Shown here: positions 1-6,642 of the stretch, one piece after another
How positions within the stretch are numbered: the first letter of the stretch is position 1
Layout: the number at the start of each line of letters is the position of its first letter
Origin: SCRT01 sp036379455
GTDB lineage: Bacteria > Pseudomonadota > Gammaproteobacteria > Nevskiales > Nevskiaceae
Length of the DNA: 8,757 bases
Reading direction: 5' to 3'
Assembly (NCBI GenBank): GCA_036379455.1
Contig: DASVGQ010000016.1
Coordinates: 1-8,757, forward strand
The notes under the pieces: model-generated
What the model was told of the DNA's origin: nothing
The model's database searches: none
The model's input: only the letters and a program-made list of their open reading frames with translations
Translations under genes and position numbers: made by a program

Positions 1-911
1 ATGCGGCCGGCCTGCGCGACGAGATCCGCGCGCTGCGCGCGAACGGCATCGCGCGCTTCAACGTCAACTTCATGTGCCATCGCGTCCCGCCGCGCGACGC
101 GGACGCGGAGCGGCGCTGGCAGGCGCGTCTCGCGCCGTACTGCCGCGAGTTCGGCATTGATCCGGACGCGCTCTCGACGGCGCGCCCGCGCGCCGCGTTC
201 GACGCGGAGACGGCGGCGGCCGTCGTCGAGCTGCGCCCGCCGGTGGTCAGCTTCTGCTACGGCCTGCCCGATGCGGCGCTGCTGGACCCGGTGAAGGCGA
301 GCGGCGCCACCGTCATCGGGGCGGCGACCACCGCTGCGGAAGCGCGGTGGCTCGCGCAGCACGGTGCGGATGTCATCGTCGCGCAGGGGCTGGAGGCCGG
401 TGGCCACCGGGGCATGTTCTTGGCGCGCGACGTCGCCAGCCAGAAGCCGCTGCGCGAGCTGCTGCCGGAAGTGCTGCGGGCGGTGAACGTGCCGGTCGTC
501 GCGGCCGGCGGCATCTCCAGCGCGCACGCGGTGCGAGAGCTGCTGGCGCTCGGCGCTGTCGCGGTGCAGGTGGGCAGCGCCTACCTGCTGACCGCCGAGG
601 CGCTCACGAAACCACCGCATCGCCGGGCGCTCGAAGGCCCGGACGCCGGGCGGACCGAGCTGACGAACCTCTTTTCCGGCGGCCTGGCGCGCGGCATCGT
701 CAATCGGCTGATGCGCGAGTGCGGTCCGGTCGACAGGGACGTCCCGGCGTTCCCGTGGGCCTCGCTGGCGCTGGCGCCGCTGCGCGCCGCGGCCGAGGCG
801 CGCGGCAGCGGCGACTTCTCTCCTTTGTGGTCCGGCATGAGCGGCGCGCAGGGACAGCCGGCGCGCGCGGGCGACGTCACGCGACGGCTGGCCGGCGTGG
901 ACCCTTCCTGA
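1..911 (+). CDS. Nitronate monooxygenase (2-nitropropane dioxygenase family), 5' partial
   Basis: The gene is open at the left edge, with its reading frame starting at base 3, and ends at TGA 909-911, so 302 residues are visible. The family is usually about 320-350 residues, so roughly 40-50 N-terminal residues are missing. These enzymes are FMN-dependent TIM barrels that oxidise alkyl nitronates to carbonyl compounds and nitrite. Visible family features, in order, are FNVNFMCH near bases 54-77, VVSFCYGLP (244-270), the FMN/substrate loop GLEAGGHRG (387-413) with the likely catalytic His at 405-407, the phosphate-binding VPVVAAGGISS (489-521), and GAVAVQVGSAYL. The C-terminal PLWSGMSG stretch is typical of the family. 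The usual SFHFG is SFCYG here. It lies 52 bases upstream of nfeD on the same strand, but no functional link is evident. FabK-type enoyl reductases share the fold but are a poorer match to the GHRG and C-terminal motifs. The physiological substrate is unknown. Confidence 0.9.
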   Translation, partial: AAGLRDEIRALRANGIARFNVNFMCHRVPPRDADAERRWQARLAPYCREFGIDPDALSTARPRAAFDAETAAAVVELRPPVVSFCYGLPDAALLDPVKASGATVIGAATTAAEARWLAQHGADVIVAQGLEAGGHRGMFLARDVASQKPLRELLPEVLRAVNVPVVAAGGISSAHAVRELLALGAVAVQVGSAYLLTAEALTKPPHRRALEGPDAGRTELTNLFSGGLARGIVNRLMRECGPVDRDVPAFPWASLALAPLRAAAEARGSGDFSPLWSGMSGAQGQPARAGDVTRRLAGVDPS

Positions 912-963
912 ATTCGACGGCGCGTGGCTGGCTTCCGCTTCGGGGAGCCCGTACGCTGGATGG

Positions 964-2397
964 ATGAAAGGGATGCTGGGTCGGGTGCGCGCATTTGCGC
1001 TGGCGCTGGTTGCCGGCGCGGTACTTGCGTGCATTCCGACGCTCCTGGCGGCGCAGCCGGGCGATGCGCCGACAACGGCCGGGGAAGCAGGCGGCTTCGT
1101 GGCGCGCATCAGCTTCGACGGCGCCATCGGCCCGGCCACCGCCGAGTACTACCGCGACGCCTCGCGGCGGGCGATACGCGACGGCGCGCGCGCGATTCTG
1201 CTGGAGATCGACACGCCCGGCGGGCTGTCCTCGGCGATGCACGAGATCATCGCCGGCATTCTCGCGTCGCCCATTCCGGTCATCGGCTACGTGGCGCCGG
1301 CCGGCGCACGGGCGGCCAGCGCTGGCACCTACATTCTTTACGCCTGCCACGTCGCGGCGATGGGGCCGGCAACGCATCTGGGTGCCGCGACGCCCGTGTC
1401 GCTGGGCGGCGGCAAGTCACCGAGCGCGCCGCCGCTGCCGTTGCCCGGATCGCAGGAACGCGGTGCGCCCGCGTCAGCGGCCTCTCGCGCGCCTCCCGCG
1501 GGCGGTGAGGCCGAGTCTCGCAAGGTGCTCAACGACGCGGCCGCCTACATCCGCTCGCTCGCCGAGCTGCGGCATCGCAACGTCGCGTGGGCAGAGGACG
1601 CGGTGCGGGGCGCTGCGACGCTGACTGCGTCGCAGGCCGCGGCCAAGGGCGTCGTCGACTTTGTTGCAGACAACGCGCAGGCCGCGCTGGCCGGGGCCGA
1701 CGGGCAGAAGACCACGGTGGACGGCCGGCCAGAGGTCATCCACGGCCTGGCGAATCTGCCGGTCCACGACTATCCGATGGGCGCGCGGCTCGGTTTCCTG
1801 TCCGTCATCACCAACCCGACGGTGGCGTACGGCCTGCTGCTGGCCGGCGTCTGGGGGCTGATGCTGGAAGGCTTCCATCCAGGGGCGATCCTGCCCGGCA
1901 CGGTCGGCGCCATTGCCCTGCTGGTGGCGCTCTATGCGCTGCACCTGCTGCCGGTGAACTACGCGGGGCTGGGCCTCATGGTGCTGGGAGTCGGTATGAT
2001 CGTCGCCGAGGTCGTGATGCCGACCATCGGAGTCATCGGCCTGGGCGGAGTTGTGGCATTCGTGATCGGATCGATCATGCTGTTCGATACCAGCGCGCCG
2101 GGCTTCGGTGTGAATCTGGGAGTGATCGCGGGCCTGGCGGTGTTTGCCGCCGGCTTCCTGTTCCTCGTGCTCGGGCTGCTGATGCGATCGCGGCGGCGAC
2201 GCCCGACGATCGGCGCTGGCGATGAACTGGTGGGCGTGGTAGGCGTGCTGGAGGAACCGATCGTAGCCGGCGGCGAGGCGTGGGCCATGGTCCATGGCGA
2301 ACGCTGGCGGGTGGTGTGTTCAACCGCGCTGCCGGCAAAGGCGCGCGTGCGCGTCACCAGTCGCGACGGGCTGCTGTTGTCGGTGGAACCACGTTGA
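964..2397 (+). CDS. nfeD: NfeD family membrane-bound serine protease (full length, ClpP-class)
   Basis: This 477-residue membrane protein matches long-form NfeD (NfeD1b type). Residues 1-31 form a signal peptide or signal anchor with basic MKGMLGRVR and a hydrophobic core ending near LLAAQ. Residues 45-240 are the ClpP-like domain, with EIDTPGG at 81-87, the nucleophile Ser119 in GARAASAG, and the probable general-base Lys187 in RKVLNDAAAYIRSLAE. A Pro/Ala/Gly-rich linker (about 148-185) separates the two catalytic residues; linkers here vary in the family. About five membrane segments follow (near 284-303, 311-329, 333-350, 355-374, 384-407). A C-terminal soluble OB-fold NfeD domain (about 418-477) ends in RDGLLLSVEP. 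ATG 964 gives the best signal peptide; a purine run at 942-947 is rather far away, so the ribosome site is weak, and ATG 973 is an alternative. The slipin gene starts 18 bases downstream, the classic protease-substrate arrangement. All catalytic residues are present, so activity is expected. The cleavage role is inferred from the Pyrococcus PH1510/PH1511 pair. Confidence 0.93.
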   Translation: MKGMLGRVRAFALALVAGAVLACIPTLLAAQPGDAPTTAGEAGGFVARISFDGAIGPATAEYYRDASRRAIRDGARAILLEIDTPGGLSSAMHEIIAGILASPIPVIGYVAPAGARAASAGTYILYACHVAAMGPATHLGAATPVSLGGGKSPSAPPLPLPGSQERGAPASAASRAPPAGGEAESRKVLNDAAAYIRSLAELRHRNVAWAEDAVRGAATLTASQAAAKGVVDFVADNAQAALAGADGQKTTVDGRPEVIHGLANLPVHDYPMGARLGFLSVITNPTVAYGLLLAGVWGLMLEGFHPGAILPGTVGAIALLVALYALHLLPVNYAGLGLMVLGVGMIVAEVVMPTIGVIGLGGVVAFVIGSIMLFDTSAPGFGVNLGVIAGLAVFAAGFLFLVLGLLMRSRRRRPTIGAGDELVGVVGVLEEPIVAGGEAWAMVHGERWRVVCSTALPAKARVRVTSRDGLLLSVEPR

Positions 2398-2415
2398 TTC
2401 GCTGGGAGAGAGCAG

Positions 2416-3207
2416 GTGCTTGAATTCATTGGTGTAATCGTAATCCTGTGCATCATCCTGCTGTTCATGTCGCTCAAGATCCTGCCCGAGTACGAGCGCG
2501 GGGTCGTGCTGTCATTGGGCCGTTACACGGGCACCAAGGGTCCCGGCCTCATCATCCTGATTCCGATGGTGCAGCGCATCATCCGCGTCGACACCCGCGT
2601 GCTGGTGCTGGACGTGCCCCCGCAGGACGTCATTTCGCGCGACAACGTGTCCGTGAAGGTGACGGCGGTGGTGTACTTCCGCGTCATGGAGGTCGACAAG
2701 GCGGTGCTGCAGGTCGCGCAGTTCTACGAGGCGACCAGCCAGCTCGCACAGACCACTCTGCGAGCGGTGTTGGGCCAGCACGAGCTCGACGAGATCCTCA
2801 CCGAGCGCGACAAGCTCAACCAGACGCTGCAGGAGATCCTCGACGAGCAGACCGGGCCATGGGGCATCAAGGTCTCGAACGTCGAGATCAAGGATGTCGA
2901 CCTCAACGAGACCATGGTCCGCGCCATCGCGCGCCAGGCGGAAGCCGAGCGCAACCGGCGCGCCAAGGTGATCAACGCGGAAGGCGAGCTGCAGGCCTCC
3001 GAGAAGCTCAGCCTCGCGGCGGATCGCCTCGTGCGGTCGCCGCAGGCGCTGCAGCTGCGCTACCTGCAGACGCTGGCCGACATGAGCTCCGGCGGCAAGG
3101 GCACGACGATCGTCTTTCCGCTGCCGCTTGACCTCATCACACCGTTGATGAAGTCGCTGCGGCCGACGCCGACACCCCCGGCCGCCGCACCCCACCAGGA
3201 CGCCTGA
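2416..3207 (+). CDS. Slipin, stomatin-like SPFH/band 7 membrane protein
   Basis: This 263-residue protein starts at GTG 2416 behind GGGAGAG (2404-2410, 5-base spacing). Residues 3-20 form one hydrophobic membrane anchor. The SPFH/band 7 domain follows, with EYERGVVLSLGRY at 25-37, GPGLIILIP at 42-50, RVDTRVLVLDVPPQ at 57-70 and VSVKVTAVVYFRV at 78-90. A charged, Ala/Glu-rich helical region (about 165-205) is the likely coiled coil used for oligomer assembly. A C-terminal hydrophobic stretch TTIVFPLPLDL (230-240) precedes a Pro/Ala tail. Slipins oligomerise on membranes and organise local membrane and protein composition. The 18-base gap to nfeD indicates cotranscription and a functional pair. 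HflK/HflC and FtsH-associated prohibitins are related, but the NfeD neighbour, the length and the slipin-type GRY...GPG motif favour slipin. The first 40 bases are noticeably more A/T-rich than the rest, which may help translation initiation. Confidence 0.93.
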   Translation: MLEFIGVIVILCIILLFMSLKILPEYERGVVLSLGRYTGTKGPGLIILIPMVQRIIRVDTRVLVLDVPPQDVISRDNVSVKVTAVVYFRVMEVDKAVLQVAQFYEATSQLAQTTLRAVLGQHELDEILTERDKLNQTLQEILDEQTGPWGIKVSNVEIKDVDLNETMVRAIARQAEAERNRRAKVINAEGELQASEKLSLAADRLVRSPQALQLRYLQTLADMSSGGKGTTIVFPLPLDLITPLMKSLRPTPTPPAAAPHQDA

Positions 3208-3269
3208 TCCGCGACAACAGGAATACCGCGTCGGCATCGCGCCGTTCGCCGGGCAGGTGAGGCCTGCTC

Positions 3270-4370
3270 GTGGCCACCGCGCTGCGCAAGATCGTCCACG
3301 TCGACATGGATGCGTTCTATGCGTCGGTCGAGCAGCGCGACGATCCGGCGCTGCGCGGCCGGCCGGTGATCGTGGCGTGGCGCGGCGGGCGCTCCGTGGT
3401 GTGCGCGGCGTCCTATGAGGCGCGACGCTTCGGCGTGCATTCGGCGATGCCGGCCGTCACCGCCGAGCGCCTGTGTCCGCAGGCCGCGTTCGTGGCGCCG
3501 GATTTCGGGCGCTATCGCGCGGCCTCGCGGCAGATCCGCGCGATCTTCGAGCGCTATACCGAACGGGTCGAGCCGCTGTCGCTGGACGAGGCCTATCTGG
3601 ACGTCACGACGAACCGCGTGGCCGAGGGGTCGGCGACGCGCCTCGCGCGGCGCATCCGCGCCGAGATCTTCGACACCGTCCGGCTGACGGCCTCCGCCGG
3701 CATCGCCCCGAACAAGTTCATCGCCAAGATCGCCTCGGACTGGCGCAAGCCGAACGGCCAGTTCACCGTCGCGCCGGCGCGCGTCGCGACCTTCCTGGAG
3801 GATCTTCCGGTGGGCCGCATTCCCGGCGTGGGCAAGGTGACGCAGGAGCGCCTGGCGCGACTGGGGGTGACGCGCGTCGGCGAGCTGCGTCGTTTCGAAC
3901 TGCGGGCGCTGCGCGAGCGCTTCGGACGCTACGGCGTACGCCTCTACGAACTGGCACGCGGCGTCGACGAACGCCCGGTGCAGGCGCATCGCGAGCGGCA
4001 CTCCGTGTCTTCCGAGGAGACCTTCGAGATCGACCACCTGCTGGCGGAGTTGGAGCCGATCATCCGCAGGTTGGCGGCGGATACCTGGGAGACCGCGAGC
4101 CGCCAGCCGCGCGTGGCACGCACCGTGGTGCTGAAGCTCAAGACCGCGGATTTCCACATCCTTACGCGCAGTGCCACGCCGGAGCGCCCGCCGGAGGATG
4201 TCGCGGCGCTCATCGGCGTTGTGCTGGGGCTGTGCCAGCGCGTGGAGCTGCCCGCGCAGCAGCGCTATCGCCTCGTCGGCGTCGGGCTGTCGAATTTCGA
4301 CCTGCCCCGCGATCCGCAGGCCCAGCCGGACCTGTTCAGCGAGAGCTCTCCTGAATCCCTTGGCCCGTGA
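3270..4370 (+). CDS. dinB: DNA polymerase IV (Y-family translesion polymerase)
   Basis: This 366-residue protein is of usual Pol IV length. It starts at GTG 3270 behind AGGTGAGG (3255-3262, 7-base spacing), which places HVDMDAFYASVEQRD correctly at the N terminus. Metal-binding residues are Asp12 in VDMD and Asp106/Glu107 in SLDEAYLD. The steric-gate position after DMDAF is Tyr17. YEARRFGVHSAMP (49-61) and ASAGIAPNKFIAKIASDWRKPNG (141-163) are typical fingers and palm motifs. A helix-hairpin-helix follows (LPVGRIPGVGKVTQERL, 179-195), then the little-finger domain (about 245-345). The C-terminal QPDLF (352-356) fits the sliding-clamp binding consensus QxxLF, so recruitment to the clamp is expected. 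The enzyme bypasses damaged template bases with low fidelity and no proofreading. It follows the slipin gene after 62 bases, so it may be an operon passenger. No LexA box is evident just upstream. Confidence 0.97.
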   Translation: MATALRKIVHVDMDAFYASVEQRDDPALRGRPVIVAWRGGRSVVCAASYEARRFGVHSAMPAVTAERLCPQAAFVAPDFGRYRAASRQIRAIFERYTERVEPLSLDEAYLDVTTNRVAEGSATRLARRIRAEIFDTVRLTASAGIAPNKFIAKIASDWRKPNGQFTVAPARVATFLEDLPVGRIPGVGKVTQERLARLGVTRVGELRRFELRALRERFGRYGVRLYELARGVDERPVQAHRERHSVSSEETFEIDHLLAELEPIIRRLAADTWETASRQPRVARTVVLKLKTADFHILTRSATPERPPEDVAALIGVVLGLCQRVELPAQQRYRLVGVGLSNFDLPRDPQAQPDLFSESSPESLGP

Positions 4371-4381
4371 CGACTCAGCGC

Positions 4382-4429
4382 CGTTCCGCGCCGGCACCAA
4401 GGTGTAGCGGGCGCCGGGGGCGCGGAGCG
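4382..4429. terminator. GC-rich imperfect hairpin between convergent dinB and dsbA
   Basis: Arms at 4382-4392 (CGTTCCGCGCC) and 4419-4429 (GGCGCGGAGCG) pair over 11 positions, with one G-T wobble, around a 26-base interior that holds smaller GC stems. The element fills much of the 87-base gap between two convergent stop codons (4370 and 4458), where a bidirectional terminator would be expected. Neither strand has a T-run after the stem, so it is not a canonical intrinsic terminator. It may only block readthrough or protect 3' ends, and in sequence this rich in G and C such a pairing could arise by chance. Confidence 0.35.
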
Positions 4430-4457
4430 TCGATCCGCCGTGAGGAGGCCGGATGCC

Positions 4458-5168
4458 TTAATGCCCTGCCTGGATGCGCGCGATCAGGGCGTCGGCGACC
4501 TTCAGCATCAGGCGGAAGTGATCTGCCTCGCCACCCTGTACGTTGCGGTAGCCGGGCATGCCGGCGTTGAGCTTGTACTGCCCGTTGATCACCAGCGTCG
4601 GCACCGACAGGATGCCGTCGTGCATCGCAAGCTGGTCCGCCTTGCGTACGCTGGTGTCGACCGAGAAGCCGTTCCACGCCGAGTCGAACTGCTCGGCCGT
4701 CACGCCCGCGTTGGCGACGAAGAACTTGCGCAGCGCCTTCTGGTCGTCGATCCGCGCGTGCTGCAGCTGCAGGGCGTTGAACAGCGGCATCATGATCCTG
4801 TCCTTCACGCCGAGCGCGACCGCCGTGTAGTAGGCCTTCTGGTGGGCGACCCCGATGGGATGCCCGAGGCTGTCGGGGACGTGTTCGAAGACGACGCCGG
4901 CCGGCAGCTTGGGCGTCCACTGCTCGAGCAAGGGTTCCAGCACGAAACAGTGGGGGCAGCCGAACCAGAAGAATTCCTGCACCACGATCTTGCCGGGCTC
5001 CGCCGGCCGGATCGGGTTGGCGATGGTCTCGTAGTACTGCCCTTCGGGATACGAGGCCGGCGCGGCGTTGGCGGGTGCGGCGGCGGTGGCCGCGCTCGCT
5101 GCGGGGAGGACGAACGCCAGGGCCAACGCCAGCGCCTGCAGGCGGAGGAAATGCTGTGCTCGGGACAT
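4458..5168 (-). CDS. dsbA: Thiol:disulfide interchange protein DsbA
   Basis: This 236-residue secreted thioredoxin-fold oxidase donates disulfides to cysteine pairs of newly exported periplasmic proteins and is normally reoxidised by membrane DsbB. A signal peptide covers residues 1-26 or so (hydrophobic LQALALALAFVLPAASA), followed by an Ala/Pro-rich stretch. The thioredoxin domain has the active site FFWFGCPHC with Cys71 and Cys74, where CPHC is the DsbA-typical dipeptide. The cis-proline loop is SVPTLVINGQY (Pro190). An inserted helical domain lies between (about 95-180). The length is a little over that of E. coli DsbA. ATG is at 5166-5168; no strong ribosome site precedes it, and the 24-base gap from the cbpA stop suggests translation in the same transcript. 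The position behind hsp20 and cbpA is unusual and implies heat-shock readthrough. No dsbB is in the window. A DsbL or DsbA2 paralogue is possible. Confidence 0.94.
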   Translation of the reverse strand: MSRAQHFLRLQALALALAFVLPAASAATAAAPANAAPASYPEGQYYETIANPIRPAEPGKIVVQEFFWFGCPHCFVLEPLLEQWTPKLPAGVVFEHVPDSLGHPIGVAHQKAYYTAVALGVKDRIMMPLFNALQLQHARIDDQKALRKFFVANAGVTAEQFDSAWNGFSVDTSVRKADQLAMHDGILSVPTLVINGQYKLNAGMPGYRNVQGGEADHFRLMLKVADALIARIQAGH

Positions 5169-5192
5169 GGGTGCTCGCGGCGAAGCCGTTTG

Positions 5193-6116
5193 TCAGTGGG
5201 TGCGGCGCGGATCGTAGTCGAAGCGACGTGCCATGTCGCGGTAGAAAGCCCGATCGGTCTCCGAGTCGGCGGGGGGCGTGGCGATCGCGACCGACACGGT
5301 CTGGTCGCCCGGCGTGGTGCCCGGCAGGCCGCGCCCGCGCAGCCGCAGCTTGCGCCCGCTCTGGCTGCCGGCCGGAATCTTCAGCTGCACGGTGCCGCCG
5401 AGCGTGTCGACGGGGACCCTGGCGCCGAGCGCCGCTTCCCACGGCGTGATGGTGACCTCCGAGCGGATGTCGCGACCCTCGACCGTGAACCTCGAATCCT
5501 TGGCGAACTGCACTTCCAGCAGCAGGTCGCCGCCGCCCGGCCCCTGGCCGGCGAGGCGGATGTTCTGCCCCTCGGTGACCCCCTTCGGAATGTGCACGTC
5601 GAGCCGGCGGCTGCCGTCGATCGTCAGCTGGCGCGTGCTGCCGTGATAGGAGTCTTCGAGCGCGATGGTGATCTTCGCGCGGTACGGCTGTGGCTTGAAG
5701 CGCGAGCTGCGGCGCTGCGCGCCGTTGCCGAAGCCGGCGAACCCCTGGGCGCCGCCGCCGAAGAGCGTGGAGAAGAAGTCGGAGAAGCCGCCGAGGTCCT
5801 CCGCGTTGATGCGGCCGCCGGCGAAACCGGGACCGAAGCCGCGCGCCTGGCCACCGAAGCCCTGCCAGCCCGGCGGCGGCGAGAAGCGCTGACCCGATTT
5901 CCAGTTCGCGCCGAGCGCGTCGTAGGCCTTGCGCTTCTCGGCGTCCGAGAGAACTTCGTGCGCCTCGTTGACTTCCTTGAACTTTTCCTCGGCACCCTTC
6001 GACTTGTTGCGGTCCGGGTGGTATTGGCGCGCCAGCTTGCGGTAGGCGCGCTTGATCTCGTCGGCCGAGGCGGTGCGGCTGACGCCGAGGATCTTGTAGT
6101 AGTCCCTGTACTCCAC
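5193..6116 (-). CDS. cbpA: DnaJ-like co-chaperone, CbpA type
   Basis: This 307-residue class II J protein lacks the CxxCxGxG zinc-finger repeats of true DnaJ. The J domain is at residues 4-68, with the Hsp70-stimulating HPD at 33-35 in ARQYHPDRN. A Gly/Phe-rich segment spans about 83-130 (GWQGFGG, GFGPGFAGG, FFSTLFGGG). Two C-terminal beta-sandwich substrate-binding domains follow (about 146-208 and 217-280), including RRLDVHIPKGVTEGQNIRLAGQG-like spacing at 170-192 and KIPAGSQSGRKLRLRGRGLP at 246-265. It delivers unfolded clients to DnaK in the cytoplasm; E. coli CbpA also binds DNA. The start is GTG at 6114-6116, supported by a strong GGGAGG at 6125-6130 with 8-base spacing. It lies 73 bases after hsp20 and 24 before dsbA. 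The usual partner cbpM, which encodes an inhibitor, is absent here, with dsbA in its place. DnaJ itself is excluded by the missing zinc domain. Confidence 0.93.
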   Translation of the reverse strand: MEYRDYYKILGVSRTASADEIKRAYRKLARQYHPDRNKSKGAEEKFKEVNEAHEVLSDAEKRKAYDALGANWKSGQRFSPPPGWQGFGGQARGFGPGFAGGRINAEDLGGFSDFFSTLFGGGAQGFAGFGNGAQRRSSRFKPQPYRAKITIALEDSYHGSTRQLTIDGSRRLDVHIPKGVTEGQNIRLAGQGPGGGDLLLEVQFAKDSRFTVEGRDIRSEVTITPWEAALGARVPVDTLGGTVQLKIPAGSQSGRKLRLRGRGLPGTTPGDQTVSVAIATPPADSETDRAFYRDMARRFDYDPRRTH

Positions 6117-6124
6117 GCGTTTTT

Positions 6125-6130
6125 CCTCCC
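6125..6130 (-). promoter_or_regulatory. Ribosome binding site for cbpA
   Basis: The minus strand reads GGGAGG here, 8 bases before GTG 6116. It fixes the non-ATG start and lies about 10 bases beyond the foot of the large intercistronic stem, so the stem should leave it exposed. Confidence 0.75.
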
Positions 6131-6140
6131 CGCAACATCA

Positions 6141-6172
6141 AGCGGACGGGGCGCTTGCGCGCCCCGTCCGCT
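6141..6172 (-). promoter_or_regulatory. Perfect 14-bp stem-loop between hsp20 and cbpA
   Basis: Arms AGCGGACGGGGCGC (6141-6154) and GCGCCCCGTCCGCT (6159-6172) are exact reverse complements around the loop TTGC (6155-6158 on the plus strand). The stem lies in the 73-base gap between the hsp20 stop (6190) and the cbpA GTG (6116). Neither side carries a T-run, and cbpA has its own strong ribosome site just after it, so complete termination is unlikely. Plausible roles are partial termination, an RNA-stability or processing element that sets the ratio of Hsp20 to CbpA/DsbA, or insulation of the cbpA ribosome site from upstream RNA. The structure is directly visible; the role is inferred. Confidence 0.7.
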
Positions 6173-6189
6173 CGTCGCGCCCGATGCGA

Positions 6190-6627
6190 TCAGCCGTGGA
6201 CTTCAATCTTCCTCGGCTGTGAGGCGGGGCGCTTCGGAATCACCACCTCGATGGTGCCGTTCCTGCCGCTCGCGCTGACCGATTCCGCGGCCACGGTGTC
6301 CGGTAGGCTGAAGCGACGATAGAAACGCCCCGTGGCGCGCTCCGTGCGACGGCTCTGCACGTCCTTGGTTTCTGCCGCCGCGGGACGCGTGCCCGACAGC
6401 GTGAGGACGCCGTTCTCGAGCGTGACGTCGATGTCCTTGGCCTCCACTCCGGGTACGTCGGCGTACAGCACGAAGCGGTCTGCGTATTCCTCGATGTCGA
6501 CCGGCGGCACCCAGTCGGCGGTCGCGGCCGTCGACGTGTCGTTGCCGGTCGTCGCGTCGAGCCAACGATTCACTTCATTGAGGAAGTCGCGGTGCAGCGA
6601 CCGCGGCTGGTATTGCATTGCGACCAT
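6190..6627 (-). CDS. Small heat shock protein, Hsp20/alpha-crystallin family
   Basis: This 145-residue ATP-independent holdase binds unfolding proteins in the cytoplasm and hands them to the DnaK system. A short N-terminal arm (1-38) begins MQYQPRSLHRDFLNEVNRWLD. The alpha-crystallin domain (about 38-132) contains the family signatures VDIEEYADRFVLYADVPGV (43-61), LENGVLTLSG (70-79), GRFYRRFSLPD (100-110) and NGTIEVVIPKR (123-133). The C-terminal tail RKIEVHG carries the I-x-V-type anchoring motif (141-143) used in oligomer assembly. ATG at 6625-6627 is chosen because AGGAGG at 6633-6638 has 5-base spacing; the next ATG, three codons in, would be too far from it. The gene is first in a unit with cbpA and dsbA and has a sigma-32-like promoter directly upstream. 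It could be called hspA or ibpA-like; the sequence alone does not settle a symbol. Confidence 0.95.
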   Translation of the reverse strand: MVAMQYQPRSLHRDFLNEVNRWLDATTGNDTSTAATADWVPPVDIEEYADRFVLYADVPGVEAKDIDVTLENGVLTLSGTRPAAAETKDVQSRRTERATGRFYRRFSLPDTVAAESVSASGRNGTIEVVIPKRPASQPRKIEVHG

Positions 6628-6632
6628 GGTGG

Positions 6633-6638
6633 CCTCCT
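6633..6638 (-). promoter_or_regulatory. Ribosome binding site for hsp20
   Basis: The minus strand reads AGGAGG, a full consensus match, 5 bases before ATG 6627. It selects this start over the ATG at 6618. A CTCC at about 6652-6655 (minus-strand RNA) could pair with its GGAG, but only over four bases. Confidence 0.8.
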
Positions 6639-6642
6639 GATA

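Noticed and set aside
1024..1035. Possible lipobox around Cys23 of NfeD (VLAC)
   Set aside because: Leu at the -2 position is a poor match, NfeD proteins are not known lipoproteins, and a normal signal peptide continues past it.
1478..1512. GGCCTC/GAGGCC inverted repeat within the NfeD linker coding region
   Set aside because: The arms are six bases long inside very GC-rich low-complexity coding sequence, so chance is the simplest explanation.
3204..3220. Possible LexA box ahead of dinB (CTGA ... ACAG)
   Set aside because: The left half is imperfect and the spacing is 9 rather than 8 bases; it also overlaps the slipin stop codon.
3060..4400. Minus-strand open frame opposite dinB
   Set aside because: It is an antisense shadow with no motifs; the plus-strand DinB is complete with all catalytic residues.
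4375..6141. Long minus-strand frame overlapping both cbpA and dsbA in a shifted frame
   Set aside because: It is a frame-shifted shadow of CbpA and DsbA; the HPD and CPHC motifs occur only in the true frames.
4440..6278. Long open frame on the plus strand opposite dsbA and cbpA
   Set aside because: Its composition mirrors the real genes on the other strand, and it has no recognisable domain or ribosome site.
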